A stretch of 64,000 bases of DNA from Gp6-AA40 sp035293405 (lineage in GTDB: Bacteria; Acidobacteriota; Vicinamibacteria; Vicinamibacterales; UBA2999). Each line of letters starts with the position of its first letter. The stretch's first letter is position 1. Positions 43,307 to 51,484 of the stretch are shown in pieces. A model generated the notes under the pieces. It was not told the origin of the DNA, did not search any database, and was given only the letters and a program-made list of their open reading frames with translations. Location: contig DATDOE010000104.1 in the NCBI GenBank assembly GCA_035293405.1, positions 10,327 through 74,326 of the forward strand, given 5' to 3'. The translations under genes and the position numbers were made by a program.

Positions 43307-43543
43307 CTATGCGGCTTCGACCTCTGCCTTCGTGGCGGGTTGTGCCAGCGGCGCCGTCACGCGAAGCATCCCGTTTCGGTACTGCGCTGAGACCCGCGCA
43401 ACCGTGCGGCATCTGACCTTCATGTCTGCCTCCTGTGATGTCACGCCGAGTGTCCACGGAGGTGGATCGCTGGCTGGGAACGATTCCATCAGCACTTCGT
43501 CGATCGCCGCCTCGGTGTCCGCGTTCACGAACGCTCCGATCAC
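43307..43543 (-). pseudogene. ESFPASDPP small-protein start fused to a mini-Hsp20 remnant
   Basis: GTG 43543 overlaps the BON stop (GTGA). The first ~40 codons carry the recurrent small-protein motif DEVLMESFPASDPPPWTLG. A strong AGGAGG precedes an internal ATG at 43423, which opens MKVRCRTV and jumps to an Hsp20-like C-terminal strand, AQYRNGMLRVTAPLA then QPATKAEVEA. This looks like an hsp20 gene that kept its ribosome site, start and tail but lost the alpha-crystallin core. Confidence 0.6.
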
Positions 43544-44190
43544 GGAACGACGGCGATATGGTCCTCGACCTCTTTGACTCCAGGCGCTGCCCACGCCGCG
43601 CGCCGCGCCTCGTCGCGCTCGAACCACGAGTGCACATTGCCGGACAGGGTGACCTTGCTGTCGGCAACGGCGACGTCAATCCGGCGTGCGTCTACCTCCG
43701 CACTCCGCGTCAGCGCCGCCTCGATCTTCGACTTGACGTCCAGCACACTCACGTGCGGTTCGACGGTGATGGTGTTCGTCACACCGCGAACGCCCGTGAG
43801 GTCACGCACGGCATTAGCCGCCGCGGCGCGCTGGTACTCCCAGTCCACCCGTCCCTTCAGCGTGACCCAGCCCTCGCTGACGGACACGGTGATCTTCTCG
43901 TCCGGCACCATGGTGTTCCAGCGCAAGGCGGACACCGCCGCCTGCGCGATGTCGCTGTCCGTTCGTTTCAGGCCATCACCCAAACGGACCGTCACATCGT
44001 TGGCCACCGCTTTCACCCCGTAGACGCCGAGCGCCACCCGCTCGGCGGTCGCTTTCTCCGAGTAGGTCCTGACGTCACCGCGCAGCGTCACCACGCCGTT
44101 GTCGACCGACACGCCAATATCCGCGGCGTCGATGCTCGGCTCCCAGTCCAGGGCGTTCTGGACATGCTGCTGTAAGTCTCTGTCTGTCAT
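43540..44190 (-). CDS. Triple BON-domain protein
   Basis: 216 residues from ATG 44190, with GGAGA upstream. Three consecutive BON domains: DLQQHVQNALDWEPSIDAAD to GVKAVANDVTVRL; VPDEKITVSVSEGWVTLKGR to GVRGVTNTITVEP; and DVKSKIEAALTRSAEVDARR to GVKEVEDHIAVVP. Each shows the conserved glycine and the VxLxGxV strand. Such OsmY-like proteins associate with envelopes or phospholipids and are typical osmotic/stationary-phase products. There is no signal peptide, so it is probably cytosolic. It heads the leftward operon under a strong sigma-54 element. Confidence 0.93.
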   Translation of the reverse strand: MTDRDLQQHVQNALDWEPSIDAADIGVSVDNGVVTLRGDVRTYSEKATAERVALGVYGVKAVANDVTVRLGDGLKRTDSDIAQAAVSALRWNTMVPDEKITVSVSEGWVTLKGRVDWEYQRAAAANAVRDLTGVRGVTNTITVEPHVSVLDVKSKIEAALTRSAEVDARRIDVAVADSKVTLSGNVHSWFERDEARRAAWAAPGVKEVEDHIAVVP

Positions 44191-44238
44191 CGTCGTTCTC
44201 CAATGCAGATAGTTGCCTGACGGAATCACGACGTGCAT

Positions 44239-44254
44239 CGCAACCTTCGTACCT
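44239..44254 (-). promoter_or_regulatory. Sigma-54 promoter of the BON-CapA-UspA operon
   Basis: AGGTACGAAGGTTGCG on the minus strand matches TGGYACG-N4-TTGC with exact GG-N10-GC spacing, about 50 bp upstream of the BON start. Confidence 0.65.
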
Positions 44255-44255
44255 G

Positions 44256-44780
44256 AGAACAGCATCGAGTACGACTTCAATAGCGTGTTCCAGTCGCTTC
44301 CGCTGACGAGGCGGGCATACCGTCGTTCTGTATCTGGAGGGGTATCGCACGGCGCGGCACAACTTCTATCTGAGCCAGGGGGCCAGCTTTAAATTGCGCG
44401 CGACAATGGAGCGCCTGCCCGCCGGAGTGACGAGCGAGCTGCCCGAGCTCGCGCCGGCGGTGCCCGCGCCGCCGGCCGGCAGTTATCGAACGCCCGTCAC
44501 ACCACCCAGGAAGCCGCTCCCTCAACCCGCTGCCCGTCCGGCCGAGGCCGTTGGCTTTGGCACCTTGGATATCTTCGTGCAGCCGACGAGCGCCGACGTC
44601 ACGATCGACGGCCAACGATGGGTCAGCTCCGACGAAGGCCACTTCATGGTGCAAGTGCCAGCCGGTAAACATCGCATCGAGGTCAAGAAGTCCGGATATC
44701 GCCAATTCACGACCGAGATCGACGTCGGAGACGGCCAAACCGTCCCCCTCAACGTGAGCTTGATGACGACCTCGTCCTGA
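44256..44780 (+). pseudogene. PEGA-domain protein, 5'-truncated and frameshifted
   Basis: The plus strand shows EYDFNSVFQSLPLT in one frame, then GGHTVVLYLEGYRTARHNFY and LSQGASFKLRATMERLPAG in the next, with a stop and single-base shift near 44304-44308. From TTG 44394 or ATG 44406 a clean frame continues to a complete C-terminal PEGA domain (FGTLDIFVQPTSADVTIDGQ to VPLNVSLMTT). PEGA proteins are usually surface beta-domains following a signal or kinase region; both are missing here. Confidence 0.65.
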
Positions 44781-45498
44781 AAACGGTCATCCTCAACCCG
44801 TCGTAGGCGAACCGCGCGCGAATACCGTGTTCGCGCGCCATCGCCGCCAGGGCAACGGCGATTTCGTGCGGCTCCGAGCGAACGATTCCCGATCCGCAAT
44901 GGGTGAAGACGGCATTCTCGACGCCGGCCGCCGCACACCACTCGAGTTGTGTCCCAATGGCGGCGTGTCCGATGCGGACGGAGCCACGCCGTCGAATCAG
45001 CGGACGATCGAGCGTCGCGCCATCACCAACGTACAGATCGACGTCTCCCAGAGCTGCGACCGGATTCGTCAGGCGGGCCACGTCGGGCACATAGAAGATA
45101 CGGCTCGATCCCGCCGTCACGTGATATCCCACGGCAGGGGCCAGCACCGAGTGCTCCACCGGCCAGGCTTCGACGAGCAGGCCGGCCAGCGCGAACTGAT
45201 GCCGTGCGGGGACGACGTATCGCATCGCCAGCGGCCACGCCGCCATCGCGCGCCATGATTCGGCGCTGGCGTACACGCCACACGGCGCTCCTCTCTTGAG
45301 CCCCGCCGCGTGGTCATCATGCGCGTGCGAAATCAGAATTGCGTCCGGACGGAAGCTCCGTACGCGGCCGAGCCAGTCCTCGCCGCAATCGATCAACACT
45401 CGACCGCCGGCACCGCTAACCATGATGGCGGAATGCCTCCGATGGAGACGAGACCTCGCCTGAATGTTCCCCCGCGTCCCGAGGAATGTCAGACGCAC
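44749..45498 (-). CDS. MBL-fold metal-dependent hydrolase
   Basis: 249 residues from GTG 45498. The metallo-beta-lactamase signature is ILISHAHDDHAAGLKRG (HxHxDH); further metal ligands are likely at EAWPVEHSVLAPAVGY (H), FYVPDVARL (D) and AVFTHCGSG (H). N-terminal RLTFLGTRGNIQARSRLHRR then HSAIMV resembles the RNase Z/PhnP-like GTRG start, implying a phosphodiesterase-like activity. A damaged copy of codons ~30-75 lies at 16478. The 3' end overlaps the converging PEGA remnant. Confidence 0.85.
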   Translation of the reverse strand: MRLTFLGTRGNIQARSRLHRRHSAIMVSGAGGRVLIDCGEDWLGRVRSFRPDAILISHAHDDHAAGLKRGAPCGVYASAESWRAMAAWPLAMRYVVPARHQFALAGLLVEAWPVEHSVLAPAVGYHVTAGSSRIFYVPDVARLTNPVAALGDVDLYVGDGATLDRPLIRRRGSVRIGHAAIGTQLEWCAAAGVENAVFTHCGSGIVRSEPHEIAVALAAMAREHGIRARFAYDGLRMTVFRTRSSSSSR

Positions 45499-45591
45499 GA
45501 TCTCACACTGTGTTCGTTCGCGTTCGGGCAGCGCTCAGCCTCTCACGGCTCGGCGTTCAATGAACGCTACCTCGTGCGGCTACGGTGTGTG

Positions 45592-45810
45592 TCACACTCC
45601 CGCGCCGTGGACAATGTAGGCCCCGCCCACCGTCCGTCTGAGAACCCGTGCGGCCACGAGGGCGTCCACCAGTGCATCGCAGACGAACGCGTCCAGTCCC
45701 CACAGCTTCTGCATCTGCTCTTTGTTCAGGCTCAAACCAGGCATCTTTTGGTATTCGCCGCGGATACGTTGAAGCCACTCCGACACGGGTAATTGAACTG
45801 ACGCCATCAT
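45592..45810 (-). CDS. Small hypothetical protein, winged-helix-like
   Basis: 72 residues from ATG 45810, chosen for a GGAGG five bases upstream. The sequence (VSEWLQRIRGEYQKMPGLSL, EQMQKLWGLDAFVCDALVDA, VAARVLRRTVGGAYIVHG) has the spacing of a small winged-helix DNA-binding domain ending in a beta-wing. I do not recognise a named family. It is transcribed divergently from the Cys-rich gene at 46027, each with its own sigma-54 element. Confidence 0.6.
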   Translation of the reverse strand: MMASVQLPVSEWLQRIRGEYQKMPGLSLNKEQMQKLWGLDAFVCDALVDALVAARVLRRTVGGAYIVHGAGV

Positions 45811-45886
45811 TGCCTCCGGAAGCACGGACGTTCGCCAGCAGGCACATCCCGTGCCTACTCGAATTGGGCGCGCTCAGTGCGAGTTC

Positions 45887-45903
45887 GGCAATCGTTCAGC
45901 CAA
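45887..45903 (-). promoter_or_regulatory. Sigma-54 promoter (leftward, 45592 gene)
   Basis: TTGGCTGAACGATTGCC on the minus strand has TTGGC and TTGC with exact spacing. Activator-site copy C lies immediately upstream. Confidence 0.65.
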
Positions 45904-45909
45904 CACCCT

Positions 45910-45943
45910 GCGGGAAATTCCCAATGCGATTGGGAAATTGTCG
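45910..45943. promoter_or_regulatory. Candidate activator sites C and C' (inverted pair)
   Basis: GCGGGAAATTCCCAA at 45910-45924 is followed after four bases by the inverted relative TTGGGAAATTGTCGG at 45929-45943. The pair sits between two divergent sigma-54 elements. Confidence 0.55.
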
Positions 45944-45986
45944 GAACCTCAGCCCTTGAATCTGAATCGGCCCGGTTATCACTCGA

Positions 45987-46002
45987 CGGCAAAATCTTTG
46001 CA
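45987..46002 (+). promoter_or_regulatory. Sigma-54 promoter (rightward, 46027 gene)
   Basis: CGGCAAAATCTTTGCA has GG-N10-GC spacing and TTTGCA at -12, ending 24 bp before the ATG at 46027. Confidence 0.55.
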
Positions 46003-46026
46003 CCGACGGACGAGAAGGATTGTCAA

Positions 46027-46308
46027 ATGCCAGCCCCTCATTCCGTTCAGACCTGCCGCTGGGGCCTCCCCACGCTCTTTCTCCCGTGGCCGTTCTGGTA
46101 CGACGCCTCGCAACACGAGTGGAACTGCACACGAGGCGCAAGCGCGACGATCCTCGCCGATCCAGCGATTTGTCGAACGTGCCCGTATTGGTGCCCAGCC
46201 GAGCCGCTGGTGGAGTCCGCACCTCGCCCGCCGGCACCTGACGAGTGTCGGTATCGACGCGCGCTCGTGCGGAGAGGCGACCCCGAAGATGGCGCGCCAA
46301 CTCCATGA
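46027..46308 (+). CDS. Small cysteine/tryptophan-rich hypothetical protein
   Basis: 93 residues from ATG 46027 with AGAAGGA eight bases upstream; a longer frame to 45877 reads through the promoter and is rejected. Core sequence: CRWGLPTLFLPWPFWYDASQ, HEWNCTRG, and ICRTCPYWCPAEP. The paired tryptophans and spaced cysteines (C, then C, then C-x2-C-x3-C) suggest a small metal- or disulfide-stabilised module. I recall similar short proteins in stress islands but know no function. The C-terminal third is arginine/proline rich and may be extended. Confidence 0.6.
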   Translation: MPAPHSVQTCRWGLPTLFLPWPFWYDASQHEWNCTRGASATILADPAICRTCPYWCPAEPLVESAPRPPAPDECRYRRALVRRGDPEDGAPTP

Positions 46309-46338
46309 TGACTGCGCCACTGCCTGCGTCTCCGCGCA

Positions 46339-48885
46339 TCATCGTGACAACGGCGGCTTGCCCTGCGCGTCTGCTGTTCGGCTCGGCGTGAATCGAAGCG
46401 CACGTACCGCGTCTTCCACCTGCTTGGCCAGCGCTTCGAAATCGGCGCCGGCGAGCCGCATCGGCGGACCGAACGTCACGCGCACATGTCCGGGTCGCGC
46501 CATGTGCCAGGTGCGATGGAGCACGCGGTCCACGCCCTCGAGACGCACCGGCACGACCGGGACGTCCAGCCGCGACGCAATCATGCCGATGCCCGGGCGA
46601 AAGCGATCGATCTCACCCGTGTCGGTATGGTGTCCCTCCGGAAAGATCAAGACCGAGAACCCGTCCTCGACCAGCTCGCCCATGTAGCGCAGCGTCTGTC
46701 TGGCACCGGCTTCACGTTGCGGCAGCGGGAAGGCATTGAATAACAGCGCGGCCAGGTAATAGGCGGCACTCGTGGCAATCCGAAGCATCAGCCCATGCCC
46801 TTCGGGAAAGAAATGCGCCGTGAAGAACTCCTTCGACATCGCCGGCGCCACGCGATACCGCGAGCGTCGCGGCAGTGCGGCCATGATCACCGGCGTGTCC
46901 ATGTAACTTTGGTGATTGGACGCGAAGATGACCGGCCCCTCGAGGCCATCCAGGTGCTGACGGCCATCCACGTGGACCCATGCGAAGAGGCGGGCGAGAG
47001 GCAGGACGAACCCGGGCAGTACGACACCGCGAACCGTCCGCGCCGCCAGCGATCGGTTCCAGGCTGGGAACTCCAGGGTCTCGGGGGCCTCCATCTGGCC
47101 CTTTGATGCCTCTTCGACAAGCGCACGCAATTGGCCGACATCGTGCGCGCCGGAGAACGCCTTTTCATCAAGCCGCGTCTGAAATGCGTCCTCGATCGCG
47201 ACCATCAGCTCGACGCGCTCCAGTGAGCTGAGTCCCAACTCGTTGATCGTGGTCGTTGCGGACAAGTCCCCACGCGCCGCGTACTTCGCGACGAGTGCGG
47301 TCAGCTTGTCTGCCGTCGGCGCCGCCGCGGCCGGGGCCGCGCCGCCGCGGACCCATTCTCGGATCGCCCCGCGTTTCAGCTTTCCCGTCCCCTCGGTTCG
47401 TGGCAGCTCCGCCTGCGGCCAGACGAGGGCACGCCGAATTGTCTGATGGCTTTCGAGGCGAGCGTTCGCATCTCGAACGATGGCATCGGGATCGATGCCC
47501 GGGTCGAGCAGCAGCACAACGTGCAGGCGTTCGCCGGCTGCCTCCGTCCCTGTCGTGACGCCGACCGCGGCGGAATCCCGAACGCCTGGCATCTGATTGA
47601 CAATGCGCTCGACATCGTCCGGGAAGACCTTCAAGCCCTCCGGCGTGACGATGACTTCTTTCTTGCGTCCTCGGATGAACAGACGGCCATCCGGCCCGAT
47701 CTCCCCGATATCACCTGTGTGGAACCAGCCGCCCTCGAACGCCTGTGCCGTCTCCGCCTCCGCTTCGAAGTACCCGCCGGTGACGTTCTCGCCCCGCACG
47801 AGGATCTCGCCGTCCGGCGCGATCTTCACGTCCACGCCGGCGATCGCCTTTCCGACCGATCCCGCCTGAATGTGAAACGGGTGCGTCACGCTGACAATCG
47901 GAGCCGTCTCGGTCAGGCCATAGCCCTGGATGACGGCAAAGCCGCGCGCGGACCAGAACTGCTCGAGTTCCGCGTCGAGTGGCGCCGCACCCACGACGAA
48001 CGCCCAGAACTTCGGTCCAAACAGCCGATGTAGCTGTCGATAGCGCCACCATCGGGACGGCCACGGCTGCTTCTTCGGCGCGAGCGATGCATCGGGTGAC
48101 GCACGCTGGGCGTGCGCCCGCAACACGTCGAGGATCTTCGGCACCGACACCACCACCGACACCCGCCGGCACTTGATCAACGTGATGATGTCCGCCGGGT
48201 TATAGCCGCGCATGAACACCACGACGCCCGGCAGCATCGGCGGGATGAACGTCGCCATCGCCTGGCCGAACATGTGACTGAGCGGCAGCAGGTTCAGAAA
48301 CCGCAGCGGGAAGACCGGCCGTGCCCAGGCGCGGTACTTCCGGATTTCGCGCTCCACGGGCACGATGTTCGCCAACACGTTGCGATGGGTGATGACGACG
48401 CCTTTTGGTTCTCCGGTGGCCCCTGACGTGAAGATGATCTCGGCCACGTCATCACGGTCGATCGCGACCGCCGGCGGCGCTCCATCGCGCCATTCCAGTT
48501 CGTGAAGCCTCCACACTGGACCACCGAGCGACTGGGGCACTGGCGGCACATCCTCGCCAACGAGAACGAGCCTCGCTGCCACGCGGGCGGTGATACGCGC
48601 CAGGAACTCGGGCGAGGCGCGGTAATCGATCGGCACGACGATGACGCCGCCGAGCAGACAGCCCCAGAATGCCACGACCCATTCCGGGCGGTTCTCGCTC
48701 CAGAACACCACCTTATCGCCCTTGCGGACGCCGCCGTCGACCAATCGTGACGCGAATCCACGGGCGGCGTGGCCAACCTCCACGTACGAGTGGCTTCGCG
48801 CTCTGAAGCCATCGTCGTACACGAGGAACGGACCCTTCGCTCTGGAGAGGTCGTCGAAGTAGTCAATCAGCGTGTCTCGAGGCAC
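46339..48885 (-). CDS. Acyl-CoA/ACP synthetase - ACP - acyltransferase fusion
   Basis: 848 residues from ATG 48885. Residues ~1-510 are an AMP-forming ligase: IIFTSGATGEPKGVVITHRN (P-loop-like), VIQGYGLTETAPIV, WFHTGDIGEIGPDGRLFIRG then RKKEVIV, and a final Lys-containing GTGKLKRG. Residues ~520-600 are an acyl carrier domain with phosphopantetheine Ser in NELGLSSLERVELM. Residues ~630-830 are PlsC-type: IFASNHQSYMDTPVI (HxxxxD) and LIFPEGHHTDTGE. The protein could activate a fatty acid, load it on its own ACP and transfer it to lysophosphatidate. It is third in the leftward archease-RtcB transcript, 21 bp after rtcB. Confidence 0.9.
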   Translation of the reverse strand: MPRDTLIDYFDDLSRAKGPFLVYDDGFRARSHSYVEVGHAARGFASRLVDGGVRKGDKVVFWSENRPEWVVAFWGCLLGGVIVVPIDYRASPEFLARITARVAARLVLVGEDVPPVPQSLGGPVWRLHELEWRDGAPPAVAIDRDDVAEIIFTSGATGEPKGVVITHRNVLANIVPVEREIRKYRAWARPVFPLRFLNLLPLSHMFGQAMATFIPPMLPGVVVFMRGYNPADIITLIKCRRVSVVVSVPKILDVLRAHAQRASPDASLAPKKQPWPSRWWRYRQLHRLFGPKFWAFVVGAAPLDAELEQFWSARGFAVIQGYGLTETAPIVSVTHPFHIQAGSVGKAIAGVDVKIAPDGEILVRGENVTGGYFEAEAETAQAFEGGWFHTGDIGEIGPDGRLFIRGRKKEVIVTPEGLKVFPDDVERIVNQMPGVRDSAAVGVTTGTEAAGERLHVVLLLDPGIDPDAIVRDANARLESHQTIRRALVWPQAELPRTEGTGKLKRGAIREWVRGGAAPAAAAPTADKLTALVAKYAARGDLSATTTINELGLSSLERVELMVAIEDAFQTRLDEKAFSGAHDVGQLRALVEEASKGQMEAPETLEFPAWNRSLAARTVRGVVLPGFVLPLARLFAWVHVDGRQHLDGLEGPVIFASNHQSYMDTPVIMAALPRRSRYRVAPAMSKEFFTAHFFPEGHGLMLRIATSAAYYLAALLFNAFPLPQREAGARQTLRYMGELVEDGFSVLIFPEGHHTDTGEIDRFRPGIGMIASRLDVPVVPVRLEGVDRVLHRTWHMARPGHVRVTFGPPMRLAGADFEALAKQVEDAVRALRFTPSRTADAQGKPPLSR

Positions 48886-48906
48886 GTCTGCGTCCTCGCG
48901 GCCGAC

Positions 48907-50337
48907 CTATCCTTTGACGCACACCAGCGGTACCAGCTTCGCCACCTTGCGCGAGAGGCCCACCACATCGGCCGCATCGACGACGGCGCCCACATCCTTG
49001 TAAGCGCCCGGCGCTTCTTCCGCGACGCCGCGCGACGAAGGACTCTTCACGATGATCCCGCGCCCGGCCAGCTCGTCGATCACCTGGCGCCCCTTCCAGG
49101 TGCGAAACGCCTTGTGACGGCTCATGGCGCGGCCCGCACCATGGCAGGACGAGGAGAACGACAGTCGCTCACCGTCCGCCGTCCCGACCAGAATGTACGA
49201 GGCAGTGCCCATCGTGCCGCCGATCAACACCGGTTGACCGATCGCACGCAAGCCCTCCGGCAGATCAAGATGTCCCGGACCCAGCGCGCGCGTCGCGCCC
49301 TTGCGATGGACGAAGACCGGCTTCGCCGCGCCGTTGCACACGTGCGTCTCGAGCTTGCACGTGTTGTGTGACACGTCGTAGAGCAGGGTGAGGGTCGCCT
49401 GCGGCAGTACGGTGGCGAAGGCCTCGCGCACGAGATGCGTGATGATTTGGCGATTGGCCAGCGCACAGTTGATCCCCGCACGCATGGCTCCGAGATAGCG
49501 ACGGCCGATTTCCGACTCGACTGGCGCGCACGCCAGCTCCCGATCCGATAGCGTGATGCCGAACCCGGGGGCTGCAATTGCCATCTCCTTCAGGAACTCG
49601 GTGCCGATCTGGTGACCCAGGCCTCTCGAGCCGCAATGAACGGAGACGACCACGTCGTCCACCGCCACGCCGAATCCCCGTGCCACATCAGGGTCGTAGA
49701 TCTCCGCCACGCGCTGCACCTCGAGGTAGTGATTGCCAGAGCCAAGGGTGCCCATCTCATCCTGCTGCCGATGTCGCGCCTTGAACGACACGGACGACGC
49801 GACTGCGCCCGCCATGCAGCCATGTTCCTCGACCCGATCGAGATCGGCCTCTGTTCCATAGCCGCATTGCACGGCCCAACGTGCGCCGCCTTCCAGCATG
49901 GCATCGAGCTCGCCGTCGTCCAGGTGAATCCGGCCACGACTGCCGACGCCCGCCGGCACACTGCGGGACAACTGGTGGGCGAGGTCACGCTTGAGCGGCT
50001 CGATCGCATCGGCAGTCAATCCCGTCCGCAGGGTGCGGACGCCGCACGAGATATCGAACCCGACGCCGCCAGCCGAGACGATACCGCCCTCCTGCGGGTC
50101 GAAGGCGGCCACACCACCAATGGGAAATCCGTACCCCCAGTGCGCATCGGGCATCGCGTAGGAGGCACGCTGGATGCCCGGCAGCATCGCGACGTTGGTG
50201 ATCTGTTCCCGGACTTTCTCGTCCATCTCACGGACGAGCGCCTCGGACGCATAGATCACGCCGGGGACGCGCATGGCGCCAGCCTGAGGGATCCACCACT
50301 CGCAGTCGGACTTGCGCACGAGCGATGACACGTCCAT
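48907..50337 (-). CDS. rtcB: RNA-splicing ligase RtcB
   Basis: 476 residues from ATG 50337. RtcB motifs: SYAMPDAHWGYGFPIGGVAA, AGGVGFDISCGVRTL (metal Asp and Cys), LGSGNHYLEVQ, VSVHCGSRGLGHQIG, and SSCHGAGRAMSRHKAF, whose His is guanylylated. The enzyme joins 2',3'-cyclic-phosphate RNA ends to 5'-OH ends using GTP and Mn, repairing cleaved tRNA or rRNA. It follows archease by a few bases. In Enterobacteria rtcB is sigma-54 controlled through RtcR, but no clear -24/-12 site was found upstream here. Confidence 0.96.
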   Translation of the reverse strand: MDVSSLVRKSDCEWWIPQAGAMRVPGVIYASEALVREMDEKVREQITNVAMLPGIQRASYAMPDAHWGYGFPIGGVAAFDPQEGGIVSAGGVGFDISCGVRTLRTGLTADAIEPLKRDLAHQLSRSVPAGVGSRGRIHLDDGELDAMLEGGARWAVQCGYGTEADLDRVEEHGCMAGAVASSVSFKARHRQQDEMGTLGSGNHYLEVQRVAEIYDPDVARGFGVAVDDVVVSVHCGSRGLGHQIGTEFLKEMAIAAPGFGITLSDRELACAPVESEIGRRYLGAMRAGINCALANRQIITHLVREAFATVLPQATLTLLYDVSHNTCKLETHVCNGAAKPVFVHRKGATRALGPGHLDLPEGLRAIGQPVLIGGTMGTASYILVGTADGERLSFSSSCHGAGRAMSRHKAFRTWKGRQVIDELAGRGIIVKSPSSRGVAEEAPGAYKDVGAVVDAADVVGLSRKVAKLVPLVCVKG

Positions 50338-50349
50338 AACCCACCTGCT

Positions 50350-50793
50350 TTAGACATCGACGACGCATTGCACGCGCCAACCGTCTGGACTCTCCGCAAC
50401 CTGGAGGGCGGTCAGTGTCGCCCCCTTGATTTCGACGGCGGGCTCGTGACGAACGAGGTCAACAGGCTCCCCATACGCGGTGGCGTGTAGCTCCCGTCCC
50501 TCGATCGCCACCGCGAAGTCGCCAAACAGCATCGTCCGAACGGCCATCTCGTAGACGAGCGCATTCAGCCACTCGACCAGGAGGAAGTCGTCACTCTGGG
50601 CCTGGCAAAACACGGGCACCGGTTGGTCCGGCCTGACACTACTCGGATCGGTAATGACTGCCGTCAGTGCCAACGCGGCCTGCCGGAATGCCTCGGCTTT
50701 GGTGGGGCCGACACCGACGACGCCGATATCAGCGTCATGTGAGAAGTGTGCCCACGACGATCTGCTTGTCGCCGCTTCCTGGTCCATATCCAC
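50350..50793 (-). CDS. Archease, RtcB cofactor
   Basis: 147 residues from ATG 50793 (ATG 50787 is also possible). Archease signatures: AHFSHDADIGVVGVGPTKAE (metal Asp), FLLVEWLNALVYEMAVRTML and a C-terminal EIKGATLTALQVAESPDGWR then VQCVVDV ending on the metal-binding Asp-Val. Archease speeds guanylylation and turnover of RtcB. It is directly upstream of rtcB in the same orientation, the usual arrangement. Confidence 0.95.
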   Translation of the reverse strand: MDMDQEAATSRSSWAHFSHDADIGVVGVGPTKAEAFRQAALALTAVITDPSSVRPDQPVPVFCQAQSDDFLLVEWLNALVYEMAVRTMLFGDFAVAIEGRELHATAYGEPVDLVRHEPAVEIKGATLTALQVAESPDGWRVQCVVDV

Positions 50794-50886
50794 ACGTGAT
50801 CATGCGGCGGTCCTCGGCGCCGCGGTCATAATCGCTGACTTTCATGGTCCGCTTTGTTCCAGACGAGGCACGCCTGCCGTCTCGCG

Positions 50887-51150
50887 CTATTCTCTGCAGC
50901 GCGCCACCGACCCGAGCCCGAAGCCGACCAGCCCGCCAACTAGGGCGCCGACACCGGCCGCAACCATCACGGCGCTCCCGGGGCGCCGCCTGATTCTCAG
51001 CGCAGCCGCTGCGGCATCCTCCGCGGCGTGCTGACCGCGCATGATGAACTTCCGGCCTTGACGCATAGTCTCGTCGAGCCTTTCGAGCGCCGGACTCAAA
51101 CGTTCCTTCACGGCTTCCACTGCATTAGCGGCTCCAGTGCCAGTGGCCAT
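50887..51150 (-). CDS. Small glycine-zipper membrane protein, DUF883/YtxH-like
   Basis: 87 residues from ATG 51150 with GGAGG upstream. An amphipathic helix (AVEAVKERLSPALERLDETM then RQGRKFIMRG) leads to a basic stretch (RIRRRPGS) and a glycine-zipper helix (AVMVAAGVGALVGGLVGFGL). This layout is shared by DUF883 (ElaB/YqjD) and YtxH stress proteins that attach to the inner membrane, in some cases with inactive ribosomes. It has its own sigma-54 element and activator-site copy D. Confidence 0.65.
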   Translation of the reverse strand: MATGTGAANAVEAVKERLSPALERLDETMRQGRKFIMRGQHAAEDAAAAALRIRRRPGSAVMVAAGVGALVGGLVGFGLGSVARCRE

Positions 51151-51172
51151 AGCGACCTCCGCCTGCGCTCGC

Positions 51173-51188
51173 CGCAAGAACTGCGCCG
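51173..51188 (-). promoter_or_regulatory. Sigma-54 promoter of the glycine-zipper gene
   Basis: CGGCGCAGTTCTTGCG on the minus strand has GG-N10-GC spacing and TTGC at -12, 22 bp before the ATG. Confidence 0.6.
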
Positions 51189-51275
51189 TTCTGTCCAAAG
51201 GGAGGATCACGACGATTGGCCGCGCTACTCACCGAACCATCCCGCCCGATTTTCGCATCGGCAAAGCCGGCTCAT

Positions 51276-51290
51276 GCGGAGGATTTCCAA
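51276..51290 (-). promoter_or_regulatory. Candidate activator site D (TTGGAAATCCTCCGC)
   Basis: Fourth member of the 15-bp motif family, about 89 bp upstream of the sigma-54 element at 51173. Confidence 0.45.
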
Positions 51291-51484
51291 ACACCTGCGA
51301 ACTTCTTCGCATCGGATCAGTACTCGTCGGTCGGCAGCTTGAAACACTGACCTCCCATTTGTTGACGGCGCCGATCGCTAGCCGCATTCCGGAGGCGGAA
51401 AAAGAGCCACATGGCTGCCAGCCGTAATCGTGGGCCACACCGACCATTCGCCTCACGGCCGGGCGCGTCGCCTTGCTTCGAGTC

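Noticed and set aside
50725..50854. A ~35-codon minus-strand frame upstream of archease
   Set aside because: It overlaps archease, has no recognisable motif, and there is no independent support.
51255..51267. A second GG-N10-GC element directly next to activator site D
   Set aside because: The -12 box (ATGC) is weaker than the TTGC element at 51173, which is also better placed relative to the gene start.
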